A stretch of 64,000 nucleotides of DNA. Source: Phragmites australis (taxonomy: Eukaryota; Streptophyta; Magnoliopsida; Poales; Poaceae). The stretch is from the NCBI RefSeq assembly GCF_958298935.1, contig NC_084934.1, forward strand, positions 7,752,501 through 7,816,500, read 5' to 3'. This document shows, one piece after another, positions 46,455-57,400 of this stretch. The notes beneath the pieces were generated by a model that saw nothing but the letters and a program-made list of their open reading frames with translations, ran no database searches and had not been told where the DNA came from. The first letter of the stretch is position 1; the number at the start of each line of letters is the position of its first letter. A program made the position numbers and the translations under genes.

Positions 46455-46625
46455 TATAAGTCATAGGTGACGCGTGATAAATGTCACCCATCACCTATGA
46501 GTATTACCCGTCACTTATTTGGAGTAAAAAGGTGACGGGTGATAAATGTAACCCATCACCTTTTACTTCGACTTGGCCTCATAAGTCATAGGTAACGGGT
46601 GACATTGACCTATGAGTATGACCCA
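46455..46625. repeat. CACTA left subterminal inverted-repeat block
   Basis: Repeated GTCATAGGTGACGCGTGATA, CACCCATCACCTATGAGTAT and GGTGACGGGTGATAAATGTA units alternate in orientation. Such arrays bind the TNPA-type protein in En/Spm elements. Confidence 0.75.
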
Positions 46626-46796
46626 TCACATTTTGACATTAATATTACAAATTCAAATTTGACATTAATATTACAAATTCAAATAACTTGAGACTTAAAT
46701 TTGACATTAACATTAACAATTCAAATAACTTAAAAGTCAAATTTGATATTAATATTACAAATGTGACATTAAATACTACAAATTTGACACTAAAAT

Positions 46797-47897
46797 TCAA
46801 ATTCGCCATTTTCGTGCTTTCTTGACATGGATCCCTTCGTTATGGTCGGGGCAGATGTATGGAGTTTCCTCGATCGGCGAAAGGTGTGGCACAACTGCAG
46901 TAGCAAAAGGGGGAATTTCATCTAAATGATTGAACTCCTCCTCATCAACGATATTTGCAACTCTGACGATGCGTTTTTTTCCCAGCGAGAACCACATGGC
47001 GTTTCTTCTTTGTTGTGTCAGTCACATAAAAGACTTGGCGAACATCTTTAGTGAGTACGAAGGGTTCAGACTTGTATCCGACATGTTTGAGATCAATGCT
47101 AGTGAACCCATACTTGTCATTAGTGACGCCCTTTGTCCCATGTACCCAACGGCACCGAAACAGGGCTACCTTGAATCCCAAGTAGTTTAGCTCCCAGATC
47201 TCCTCTATTTGACCGTAGTATGTGCCCCTTTGCATGTCGTTGTCATAATCATTTATACGGACACCACTTTTCTGATATATGCTCTTCTCATCTTAGGCAA
47301 CCCTGTAAAATATGTATCTGTTTATATCATACTCTTGATATGTCATAATTGTGTATATAGGGCCCGATACCAGTTTTTTATCATAGCACTTGTAGGAGTA
47401 CTCGATTGTCTGATTCGATCTCGGAACCAAGTCGTGAACCTTCGCATATGTTGCCTCACAACCCAAGCTTTGGTCTGCCCTAGATTCTCTTCAAGCAGCA
47501 TATGTTTGTGCTCATCGACACATGGGCACACTTCGCTCATTTATTGCAGCACGAGGAAATGAGCTTGGTCATAAGCCTTCAGATCAAGAGTTATTGCCAT
47601 CTTCCCCAGAACTCCCACACCTGCGAGCCTCCCCTCATGGCGACACTTAGGCATGTCGATTGGGTTATTTGGGTCAATGTAATTAATAGACCACTCCAAT
47701 GCCTCCTCCGTCGCGTAACCCTGCACGATGCACCCCTCAGGAAAGACTCGATTCCTTACGTACGACTTGAGAACGCCCATATATCTCTCGTATAGAAACA
47801 TATGATGCAGGAATACGGGGCTAAGGTAGTGTATCTCCTTCACAAGGTGAGCAGTGAGATGTACCATGATATCGAAAAATGATGGTGGGAAATACAC
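46797..47897 (-). pseudogene. CACTA-associated DUF4218-DUF4216 region
   Basis: From 47897 the reading YFPPSFFDIMVHLTAHLVKE, MFLYERYMGVLKSYVRNR, FPEGCIVQGYATEEALEW is the DUF4218 domain that follows TNP2 in grass CACTA proteins. After a stop near 47540 the text AWVVRQHMRRFTTWFRDRI appears. Further stops precede the DUF4216 part: YYGQIEEIWELNYLGFKVAL, FRCRWVHGTKGVTNDKYGFT, DVRQVFYVTD. A one-base frame change near 46960 leads to VANIVDEEEFNHLDEIPPFA and a stop at 46797. The biochemical roles of both domains are unknown. They travel with TNP2-type transposases, which fixes the identity. Confidence 0.82.
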
Positions 47898-47932
47898 CTC
47901 AAGAATACATAGAGTCTCAATGTGTCTTCTTT

Positions 47933-49106
47933 CTAGCTCCTCCAGCCGTCTGGATCGAGCACCTTTTGTTCAAACCGCTTGTCCAAGTTTCGGTACGGGT
48001 GCTTCCTAGGAAGGAAACGTCGATGCCGCATGTACACTATTTTATTTGAGTTGTTCAACCTCAAACTGCATGTGTCATCTAAGCAATAGGGGCAAGCTTC
48101 ACCTTTTCTGTTGCTCTGACCTGACAAGTTACGAAGTGCTGGCAGATCATTAATGGTGACGAACAACATGGTGTGCAAGGTAAAGTACTCTTTCTTGTAT
48201 TGATCCCAAACCTTGACGCCTTCCGACCAGAGTTTATTAAGATCATTGACTAAAGGTCTGGGGTACACATCTATATCGTTGCCAGGTTGTTTCAGTCCTG
48301 ATATCAAGATTGATAACATAATGTATTTTCGCTTGGTACAAAGCCAGGGTGGAAGGTTGTAGATCGACAATACAACAGGACAGGTGCTATGTGAGGTACT
48401 CATGTTACCGAATGGATTCATACCATCTGTGCTCATAGCAAACCTAATATTTCTCAATTCTTCGGCGAACCAACCAAATATGGAATCAACGATTCGCCAC
48501 TGAGCGGAATCTACCAGGTGCTGTATCACTACGTCGTTCTTACGACCCTCCTTATGTCAACGCACCAATTGAGCCTCCTTTTTGTTGGCAAACAGACGCT
48601 TTAGACGGGGAATTACAGGAAAATACCACACCACCTTCCTAGGATCACCTTTACTTTTCTTGCCTTCGTCCCCATTACCACCGTCATTTCTACGCTTATA
48701 TCGATGGGTTCCACACACGGGGCATTGATCCAGCTCTGCATACTCTCCACGAAACAAGATACAATTCTGCTTACATGCATGTATTTTTTTTCTATTTCCA
48801 GTCCTAAAGAACAAATTATCTTCTCGGCATGGGGGCTTGATCCATCTATCCCTCGTTAAGGCCTTATTCGCCATGTTTGGTCCAACATGTATAATTCTCT
48901 TTAAATCCACGCATGACCAAGTGTGCATGGATATTGTCTGGTTTCGGGAACTTCTTTTCATTCCTGCAGTCGCGACACGGACAATACATTACCGTTTTAC
49001 CACAATCTTTCAAATCCGCCAAGGCAGCACTCATGAAATGCTTCACCCCGCTCAAGTACTCTGAACAAGTTTGGGTCTTAAGGTACATCCAACTTCTATC
49101 TGTCAT
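47933..49106 (-). pseudogene. CACTA TNP2-type transposase, N-terminal half
   Basis: Starts MTDRSWMYLKTQTCSEYLSG at 49106 with the transposase-associated zinc domain (MYCPCRDCRNEKKF, HLVMRGFKENYTCW). It continues in a second frame through CKQNCILFRGEYAELDQCPV, KVVWYFPVIPRLKRLFANKK. After a frame change near 48550 it gives RNIRFAMSTDGMNPFGNMST, LPPWLCTKRKYIMLSILISG and FVTINDLPALRNLSGQSNRK, all TNP2 (Transposase_21) signatures. The text stops at LDPDGWRS and jumps to DUF4218 without the second half of TNP2. A deletion is likely; an intron is the alternative. In an intact element this protein cuts at the CACTA ends. Confidence 0.85.
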
Positions 49107-49544
49107 CTACAATTAATGTAAAAACATTCATTCTTCATTAACAATGACTTTAATTTTGTGGTTAAGCATACGATTAAAAGTTCCTTACAAATACACTAGA
49201 TTTGTGACATCTCGCGGTACATCGGGCAAATCTAATATCAAATCTAACACAAATACAACTCACTTGTTCTGAGATTTTGGATAAACATGCAAAATAGTCG
49301 ATTACAACTCAAAGCACAACAAATCTACCAATTAGGGTTTAGAGGAGGAGAGGAAAGGAGGAGAAAAGGAGGAGTAAAGGGGGAGATGTGAACCTTCAAA
49401 GACCTAGCACCAATTCAAACTTCAAATCAACAAGATATTGGAGAATACCAGAGGAGCCGGTGAAAATTGCCAACTACTGTGCTGGCGATACTGTGCAGTA
49501 ACTGTTCATTCGCACAATAGCTGGTCAGCTCTTAAAACAGAGTT

Positions 49545-49924
49545 GAGTAATAGGTGACAGGTGATAAGATTACCCGCTACCTATTAAGACTCATAAGTGA
49601 CGGGTTGAATTATAACCCATCACTTATAATTGGCCTAGGGAGACCCGTCATCTTTGCCAAGTTATAAGTGGTGGATCATAACATGACCCGTCACTTATTA
49701 CTGTTGCAGGATTATCCATCACTTGTGACCAAGTCATAAGTGACGGGTTTAGTTATTACTCGTCACTCATGTTATTGATGACGGGTAATATTATGACCCA
49801 TCACCTATTATCTGGTATCAGTGACGGGTCTATAAATGGTCGTGACCCGATATAATATAAGTGACAGGTCGCGTGATAATCTATCACTAAATTATGTCTC
49901 CTATATCCGTTTTTCACATGGTGG
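49545..49924. repeat. CACTA right subterminal repeats and terminal end
   Basis: At least ten RTGACGGGT/ACCCRTCAC units in both orientations at 49545-49895, then the terminal text GTTTTTCACATGGTG at 49910-49924. The region lies upstream of the minus-strand transposase start and would include its promoter. Confidence 0.72.
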
Positions 49925-50690
49925 GCATGATAAACAGTTATTTGTTATGCTTTTAGAATTTTAATAGCTCGCTACACCACCGCAATATGCCGCTATAGCG
50001 TTTTAGACACTCAATTGTGAAGCTGAACATGTAAATTCCGCTAATGCCGCTACTACAACAACTACAGCTCGTTTAGAGTCCGCTATAGCAGTTAGCCCAT
50101 AGCAGCAATAGCGCCCGCTATGCTCAAAAGCATTTCTAAACCTTGATTTAAATATATGTGGCCAGATCTTGATTAGCTCATTGATGTTCTTCATCATCTA
50201 TATGGCAGTGTAGATTATTCCTTATTTAAGTTAGTGTTAGTGCAGGTTGTAGCAAGTGCCTAAGTAGTATTCTTTTACGTGTGCATGACAAAGTCAATGT
50301 GTAGTACAAACTAATGCATAGTGTGCTTCTTCTTCTTTTGATTTTAGCATTCTTTTAACATATCTACCGCTACTATTGAATCAACAACCGCTGCAGTTTT
50401 AATGGCGTGGACCTAACCAATAGATTCAACTTGGGAGTACGGAGAAATTGTAGACGAAAGAAATACGCCTTATATATTGTCACGGTTGCTTGAACAACAC
50501 TATTGTTTGCAGTTTTGTGCACATGTTAAATGTTGTTTAAGTAATAATTATGTTTTTGACCGATATCCTAATATTATACACAATAAAGAAATTTATAATG
50601 GATAGTTTTATATGTGATCACAAAGTATGATAGCTTGCTCTATAGCGCTCACTATTCATTGTAGCACGTGACTCCGCTACACCGTGTTGC
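49925..50690. other. Non-coding DNA with a CGCTATAGC-rich repeat
   Basis: Copies of CCGCTATAGC-like text at 49975-50130 and again near 50640-50680 resemble a common grass MITE. The hAT-type element at 50691 interrupts the right part. No gene was seen. Confidence 0.35.
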
Positions 50691-51367
50691 TAGAGCTAAG
50701 ATAACAAGCTAGCTCGGCTCGTTATTGCTCAGCTCGTTTAGCTCATTTAGATAACAAGTTAGCTCGGCTCAGCTCGTAAACATAACGAGCAAAATGCTAG
50801 CTCGGCTCGACTTGTTTGGCTCGCGAGCTAGTTCGTTTGGTTGATGGAGGACTATCGATGACATGAACAGAGGTCCGCGATGATGCCGAGAAGCCAAGGT
50901 GGATGTGGATCTAGGTGGTCAACGGCACGGACATTGTGGACAGGGGATTGAGAACTGCTATGGACGAAGGATGGTGTTGCCAATTCACCGCTCACCGAGT
51001 TGCCGATAGCTGGCGGCTCGGTGCCTGGGCCTTGCAACCCTCACGCCCATACCTCGAGCGGTCGAGCTCTTATCCCTCGAGTACCCATTACGACGGTTGC
51101 GGGAGAATAGAAATGGGATGATGCGTTAGGGTTCCTAGGAGTGGGTTATATATTTGATTTTACAAATGGGCTACTAGGCTGCACAATATTGTATGAGCTA
51201 CCTCCTATCTCGTTTGGCTGGCGAGCTGCTCGCGAGCTGGCTCGTTATAGAAACGAGCTAAAACTATGGCAAGGCTCGTTATATTTTGGAATGAGCCTAG
51301 CCAAACCAAACCGAGCCAGATACGAGTTGAGCTAGCTTGCGAGCTTCGAGCTTTTCATTCAGCCCTA
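50691..51367. mobile_element. Non-autonomous hAT-type element with GAGCTCG-rich ends
   Basis: 677 bp flanked by the perfect 8-bp duplication CGTGTTGC at 50683-50690 and 51368-51375. Inverted ends TAGAGCTAAGATAACAAGCT (left) and TAGGGCTGAATGAAAAGCTC (right, read inversely). Both sides carry many AGCTCGGCTCG/CGAGC repeats. The central 270 bp is moderately GC-rich with no recognisable coding. No transposase is present. Confidence 0.85.
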
Positions 51368-51439
51368 CGTGTTGCTGTGAAAATCATGATTTAAACCATT
51401 GAGTACATCCATGCTAATGTTACCACATTGTACAAGCGT

Positions 51440-52345
51440 AAGGACCAATGATGTCATAAGAGGGGGACCGGTGATGCTCAAATATGGTAGGGGTGAATTA
51501 GGAATTTTAAAACTAATCAGCTCAAATCAACAAGATAAATATAATTCAATTACTATCTAAGTATGCTCTAGATTTATTTAGTGTGATTACTCTATCGCAA
51601 CAAAATTGTGCACCATATGTTCCAGTCCTACAAACTACATAAGGCAATTCTAGAAAAGGTAAATATGGAAAGTCCAAAAACTAGCCATTGGAGCTTGGGC
51701 TACAAAAACTCACATCACCATATGATACGATGACTAGCATCGTATGGTACAGTGACTAGCACCATATGATATGGTGGCCTTCGGTCTTCAAGCCACAAAC
51801 TCTTTTGTCTGATAGTACAGTGACCTCCCCATGATATGATATAGTGATTTGATCTCCTTGGCTAACCTCACTATATGATACAGTGACCCTGGAAAACTTC
51901 TGATGCCTTTTGTTTGCCTTCTGTCTTAACTCACCATATATTACGGTGTCCCACCATATGATACAGTAATATGTTTTTTAGAGGGGATTTGTCCAATTCA
52001 ATCTATCTCAAGTCCTAATCCTTATGGCTTCCCTTGCTTGAAGTCTTGGGTCTTCCTCTGGTCTATTAAAGTTAGCTAAACCTAGTGTGCATCACATGCT
52101 AGATAACTAACCTAAAGATATTATATCAAGCTACTGAACCCAAACATCTCTTTATAGTATAGCCGAAGAAAACAAGCTTATCTATATAAGTGATGCTCTC
52201 AACACCATAATCAATTATCTAAACAATATGTCCTTATATCTTCATGAAGCTCTTTTTTTACCTTGATGATCACCCCTTTGAGTTGTCACTTGTGAGAGAC
52301 ATGCACATTGTCATAAATGACAATTGAGAAGATTATCCTATATCT
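51440..52345 (-). mobile_element. SIRE/Maximus-type copia LTR remnant
   Basis: On the minus strand its end (CCTAATTCACCCCTACC ... GCATCACCGGTCCC) and interior match the layout of the solo LTR at 9892-11455. An array of CACCATATGATACRGTGA motifs at 51711-51975 takes the place of the CCGG palindromes. The starting border near 52345 is approximate and no target duplication was found. Confidence 0.55.
51711..51975. repeat. Array of CACCATATGATACGGTGA motifs
   Basis: About seven imperfect copies, such as ACCATATGATACGATGAC, ACCATATGATATGGTGGC and ACTATATGATACAGTGAC. They look like AT-shifted versions of the CACCGGATGGTCCGGTG array at 10030-10610. Confidence 0.6.
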
Positions 52346-52636
52346 TAGACTCATGACATATAAAAGATATAAACTAATACATACATGCAAAATTCTAACC
52401 TACAACTAACAAATCATGTAGATTGCTCATGGATTATAATTAAAATATAATAATATACCATATGAGTGGAACAATTTGCATGAATTGAATAAGAACCAAT
52501 TATGAAGACATATAACAAAGAATTAAACATGCTCATGCAATCCTAGACATATATATAGGCTAGATGAAACATATGCATGAATTTAAATCTAGTTACCCTA
52601 TTTTACCTTCATATGAAGGATTTGGGTGTATGTTGA

Positions 52637-54150
52637 TCAAGAATTCCACCCAAATGCTTGATTCTTGTACTTGGCTTCTTTTACTTGAATCGACACTTCA
52701 TCTTCATATTTGAGCCAAGTCCCCCAAAGCTTCTCTGAGTCCCTTATACTCCAAGTCATTTTAGGAATCCAAACTTTCTTGGAGCCCTTTGTATTCTCAA
52801 TGAAATCATTAGGCACATAAATAGTTTGGTTTCTCCTCCTATCTTGCATGCCAACTTTGTAGGTCACCACCTTGTCATCTTTCTTCTTTTTGAGAAGATA
52901 GTGAGGTCCTTTGATTTTCTTATTGTTGGTCTTGTTAGAGATGTTGGAGGTGGTAGTTTTCTTATTATTTTTCTTCTTTTTGAGTTTTTTGTATTGATAT
53001 GACTTGTGGCCTTTTTCATGGCTTAGCAAGTCAAATTTGTTGCCTCAACATGCTTCTTCTCAGTGGATCCTTTCCCTTGCCTTGAGTCAACCCTATGGCC
53101 CGCCAACTCAAACTCATGCCAATGCCCACCAATATCTTGAAAAGGTTTGGTGTTGCTTTGCTTTATTTCTTCCAAGTTCTTCTTGAGCTTCTCTACTTCT
53201 TGTTTGAGCCCATTGTGCTCACTTATAATATTAATCTCGACACAAATATTTTTATTGCAAGTAAATGAGCATGATATATCAATTAAATCATATGTTAGAA
53301 GCATTCATCTTATAATTAGCCTGAAAAAGTGAGATGGGTGGTTTATTTGAGGCCTTAGTTTGTTGCTCAAAATCCTTAAATTGTGCACTAAGCTCTAAAT
53401 GTTCTTTGTTAAGTAGATCGTTTTTACTAGCTAATTCTTCATAATTAGTAACAAATAGAGCATGAACATTCTTAAGGATATTGAACTTCTTAGTTAATTT
53501 TTCTAAGGCCTTATGTTACTTTTTTTTTAACAAGCTCGTCATAAGTAGGAGATTCAAAGTTGGAGTCATCATCACTTAACTTATATTACTTTCAATTTAT
53601 CTTTAGCCATGACTCACATGTGTGATGATGAAGGTGGAGGAGGAATTGACGATGGGTTTTTTCTTAGAACAGGACCCCTCTAATGTCCAGTCTTCACTAG
53701 AGGCCTACAGAGGAGTGCGAGACGGAGGATCGAATCCCTGGTTCAGCTCCACCCTGAGCCTTACCACCGCACTCCACATCCACCCACTTACAAATATTGG
53801 TAAGTGTATTTTCTCTCTCTTTTCTACTTTTTTTCTTCTTTTCTTACTTAAGTTTGTCCTTCTTGACAAGCTATGGGCATAACTCAATGTAATGGTCATT
53901 TTCTTTACATCCAAGACATTTCTTTTTCTTTTGTTCTCTCCTCATGTGTATGCAGGCGACATGTATGATTGTCATTAGGATGCCTTTGGAGAAAATTTTG
54001 TCCAATTCCATGATGATCTCAGGAACTTCTAAATCAACTTCATCTTCCAGATCAACTTCGGTTGCTTTGGTTCAAACGAAAATAAAGATACTACATTTTG
54101 TAAATGATTGTCGATTAATTTTTTTTAAAGGACGGCTAATTTATACTTTG
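52637..54150 (-). pseudogene. SIRE/Maximus-type copia gag, decayed
   Basis: Read from about 54150 down. A first zinc knuckle CLGCKENDHYIELC (near 53890-53940) keeps CX2CX4HX4C spacing. A coiled-coil stretch follows (ISEHNGLKQEVEKLKKNLEE near 53150-53240), then a second knuckle-like SHEKGHKSYQYKK at about 53000-53030. The C-terminal tail KDDKVVTYKVGMQDRRRNQT and IYVPNDFIENTKGSKKVWIP is typical of SIRE-group gag. Its stop is at 52637. Frame changes, an inserted or unrelated stretch at 53620-53800 and loss of cysteines inactivate it. No protease, integrase or RT was found before the LTR at 52345, so the element was gag-only or has lost pol. Confidence 0.7.
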
Positions 54151-54169
54151 ACGTGACATGTTTTGCTAA

Positions 54170-55098
54170 CACTCTTTGACCACCGTTTGCATACACAAGC
54201 TGCAAGTATGCAACACGTCCAATTAATATTTGCCCAGAATGGGCGTGGCGTATTCATTTTCCACTAGATTTTATATTCGTTTCTGACACTATCATGTTCA
54301 GTATTTAAGCACCCAGTGAAATTATCCAATAAGTAGGAAAATCCAAACATACTGTTCCGACTCGAACCGTCGCAAGCAGTCTCTGCCCCCTGATCCTGAC
54401 GGATCTGTTCCAAACTGTCGCGGAGCCAATCATCAACAATACCAAAGGATCATGATCCTGCCCATCCCTAACCTTCTTCCAAGTAAAGATGGAAACATAT
54501 CGAATAGTTCACTTCTACATTATTATTTATATTTTAATATAAATACGAATACAAATCTGAATATCCTCAAATGCGAATACGAATCAAATAGTTCGAGTCT
54601 GAATTCGCATTCAAATATCTACTCAATCGGGTTGTATGCAAATATCCTACCCCTTTAACGACAAGAATTTTTATTTTGGTGTGTAAAAAATTCATTCACA
54701 TTTGGAATTACTAGAACACCAAAATATTAGAAATTTCGTTCAAATTTCATATTGGAATTTTTTTTTTGTCAAATTGGACTAAAATTTGATCAAATTTGAT
54801 TGAAATTCATTTGAGTTTGATTGGACCGGAATATAAAATTTTCTTTTACCTCTGAAATTTCTAAAGAATTAGCAAAATTTGGTTCTCTGGTTGGCGGATA
54901 TAGATATTATCCATTTTCATATCCAAATTCAAAGCAATTCGAATATCTACATTTGAATTTGAATCTAAAAACTAATTCGAATACATCTATTTTAGTATTT
55001 ATTTTAGAAATAAAAATAGATACAAATATCTATATTCATGTTTTGATGAATACAAATATCGAATAATTCAAATATCAATTATCCATTTTCCACCCCAC
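54170..55098. repeat. AT-rich repeat with GAATATCGAATA-type units (probable MITE)
   Basis: From about 54485 (AAAGATGGAAACATATCG) to about 55096 (ATCCATTTTCCACCCCA) the DNA is full of CGAATAC, GAATATC and CAAATATC units in both orientations. The two ends are roughly inverted (GATGGAAAC versus GTGGAAAATGGAT read inversely), as in grass hAT-type MITEs. A clean 8-bp duplication was not found. No gene was seen. Confidence 0.5.
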
Positions 55099-55798
55099 TT
55101 AGAGCAACTCCAACCAAGTTGCTATTTGCCTCCCTACCCTATTATTTAGCGAAGGATGAAAAAAAACACCTCCAACCGAATCGCTACTCCTATCGCTACT
55201 TCTGTCACCTCGGTATCTCGCCTCTCCCCTTGGCCACATCTAGGAAGGTCTCCCTCTCGCCATCGACCAACGACCATAGGAAGTCACCCCTTCCCGCCAC
55301 CGCCAGCCCCGTCGCCAGCCTCCGCAGGTGTGTTTCTCGGGTCTAGCGTGTGCCTTCCCGGGTTGATTTGAGGTCGTACATGCTCAATTTAGCCGGATCT
55401 GTGGGAAAGAGAGTTACCGAAGAGGGAGGCCACCGTACCTCGAGCTCGCGCCATACTTGCCGCCCTCGACCGCCTATCATGCCCCCTCACCTGCCTACCG
55501 CGCCCCCTCTCCCGCCTGCCTACTGCTGTCGCCCGCCTGCAGCGCGCCCTCGCCCTGGACCGCAGTCGCGCTCCCTCGCCCGCCTTGCGCCACCCGCAGT
55601 CGCGCTCCATCGACCACCTACCGCCCTGGACCGCCTGTGGCACCCCCTTTCCCGTCTGGCTGCCCTCTGCCGCGAGTTGTGCTAGCGCCCGCAATTGCAA
55701 AATCATATACCATGGATTTGGAGGTGGTTGATGCTGCTTTTTTTTTTGAGGAAATGAGATTTGGTTGGAGGCGAGGTAGATAACAGCAGGAGGAATGA

Positions 55799-55950
55799 GA
55801 GAGAGCTTGCTGCTGCTTGGGGAAGGCAAGCCGGCAGAGAGAGAGCTTGCTGCTGCTTGGGGGAGGGAAGGCCGGCAGAGAGAGAGAGTGCTTGCTGCTG
55901 CTTGGGGAGGGCAGAAAGATATTGCTTGGGGAGGGAAGGCCAGTAGAGAG
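55799..55950. repeat. Tandem repeat of GAGAGCTTGCTGCTGCTTGG units
   Basis: Three and a half units of about 45-50 bp, each GAGAGAGCTTGCTGCTGCTT followed by GGGGAGGGAAGGCCGGCAGA, with the last units decayed. They lie between the Harbinger left end and ORF1. Confidence 0.75.
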
Positions 55951-56124
55951 GTATTGCTCTGGTCCTTCATATGATTCCCGTGATGCTTGGGTACAGAGTT
56001 GGTGTTGATGCTTGGGTACAGAGATATTGCTCTGTTGTTGCTGCTTGTGCTTTAAATGTGCTATCATTTTTGTTTCTCGATTGCATGGGTATTGACCAAT
56101 GGTATATGATTTTGCAATGTAGGA

Positions 56125-57192
56125 ATGGATAGCTATATGCAGCTGTTGAGTGGCCAAAATGTTGGTGACAACCAATTTTGGGGTGACAGCCAATTTGCAT
56201 GTCCACCCGAGGAACAAGGAGGTTAGGAAGTGCAAGTTGTGGAAGCTACACCACCTATGAAACCAAGCAAGAAGAAAAAAAAATTCAGTGAAAAGGAGGA
56301 CGTTCTTTTGGTGTCTGTATGGCTAGAAATTGGCATGGATGCCATTCACGGCAATGAACAATCTCGCAGTACATATTGAGAAAGAATTCATGAGTACTTC
56401 ATGAGCATAAGAACTTTGAATCTGGTCATTCTTCCAACTCTATCATGCACCGTTGGTTCACCATACTAAAGAGTATTAACAGATTTTGTGGATGGTATGC
56501 TCAGATTCAAAATAGGAGGCAAAGCGGGGTGTCCGAGCAAGATAAGGTATAAATGTTTCTTCTTTAGTTTGGTTGTAGCCGTATATGTTGTTAGTATGTT
56601 TGAAAACACATATTCACTTGTGCAGGTACTTCAGGCATGTGAATTGTACAAGGCAAAAGACAAGTATGGCAGATCATTCGGTTTGTTGCATTGTTGGAAT
56701 ATTTTGCAGCACGAGCAAAAGTGGAAGGATAGATGCTCTCAAAAGAGATAGAAGATATCCACCAATACAAGTCCAAGATCGCCTACTCCTGGAAGCAATG
56801 AAAGTCATCGTGATGAAGAAGGGGAGGGTCTTACTTCAAAGCCCGGCGATGAAAGGCCAGATGGTAAGAAGGAGAAAGAACGACAACATCGAGGTAAAAA
56901 TTCGGTTCCTCCTGGAGAGAACCTTTACATTGAGGCATTGGAAAATATGTGGGCCAAGAGGAAAGAGGCCGAAGCCTTGAAAGAGATTAAGAAAAAAGAA
57001 CGCAGTGATGAGAGAATTGCATTAGAGAAGAAAAAGTTTGAACTAAAGGAAAGAGATCTAGAGTTAAGACAGAGGAGTGAAGATGATAAAGTGAATATGG
57101 ACATTAGTGGTATGAGTGAGCGACAACAACAATACTATATGAGAATGCAAGATGAGATTATTGCTCGATGGTTTGGCACAAGGTCGGGTTGA
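56125..57192 (+). pseudogene. Harbinger ORF1 (Myb/SANT-like DNA-binding protein)
   Basis: Starts at ATG 56125 (MDSYMQLLSGQNVGDNQFWG), right after an acceptor-like TGTAG. A stop at 56223 is followed by KPSKKKKKFSEKEDVLLVSV and WLEIGMDAIHGNEQSRSTY, the Myb-like helix region. Another stop precedes ERIHEYFM. Later parts are ACELYKAKDKYGRSFGLLHC and, from about 56910, ENLYIEALENMWAKRKEAEA, a charged coiled-coil ending MSERQQQYYMRMQDEIIARW before TGA 57190. An intron or insertion lies near 56545-56630. ORF1 partners the transposase and binds the element ends. Stops at several places make it a pseudogene unless unusual splicing removes them. Confidence 0.8.
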
Positions 57193-57400
57193 GATGATTT
57201 AATATGTGTGGACTTTCTTTTGTGTTATCTTGTATGAACATGTTCTTTTGTGTTATCTTGTATAAACATGTTCTTTTGTGTTCTCTTATATGAACATGTT
57301 GTGGAATGAACTATGCTTTATTAAGATAATACATATTACATGTGTTATGCTTTATTAAGACAATACATATTACATGCGTACTCTTCTTTAATACTGGTCT
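57193..57400. repeat. Short tandem repeats between the convergent Harbinger ORFs
   Basis: Three copies of GAACATGTTCTTTTGTGTTA and following bases at about 57220-57300. Then two copies of a unit near 37 bp, TGCTTTATTAAGATAATACA-type, at about 57313-57377. Confidence 0.75.

Larger units (their letters stand above)
46455..49924 (-). mobile_element. CACTA (En/Spm) DNA transposon, internally deleted, left end missing
   Basis: The coding block on the minus strand is flanked by subterminal repeat blocks at 46455-46625 and 49545-49895 made of RTGACGGGT and ACCCRTCAC units in both orientations. The right end, read inversely, begins CACCATGTGAAAAACGGATA, a plausible diverged form of the CACTA-type terminal repeat. 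A matching left end was not found, so the left border is approximate. The TNP2 gene and the DUF4218/DUF4216 part are present but broken. Confidence 0.78.

Noticed and set aside
46189..46470. Open frames with GGEE and RRP-rich text near the TA microsatellite
   Set aside because: Low-complexity GGAGGAG DNA; no domain and no splice signals.
53690..53760. GGATCGAATCC, near match to a pol III B box, as a possible tRNA or SINE
   Set aside because: No convincing A box at the right distance and no SINE tail; probably chance within the decayed gag region.
55350..56235. Long open frames rich in Pro, Ser and Arg on both strands
   Set aside because: Caused by GC-rich and tandem-repeat DNA of the Harbinger element; no recognisable domain.
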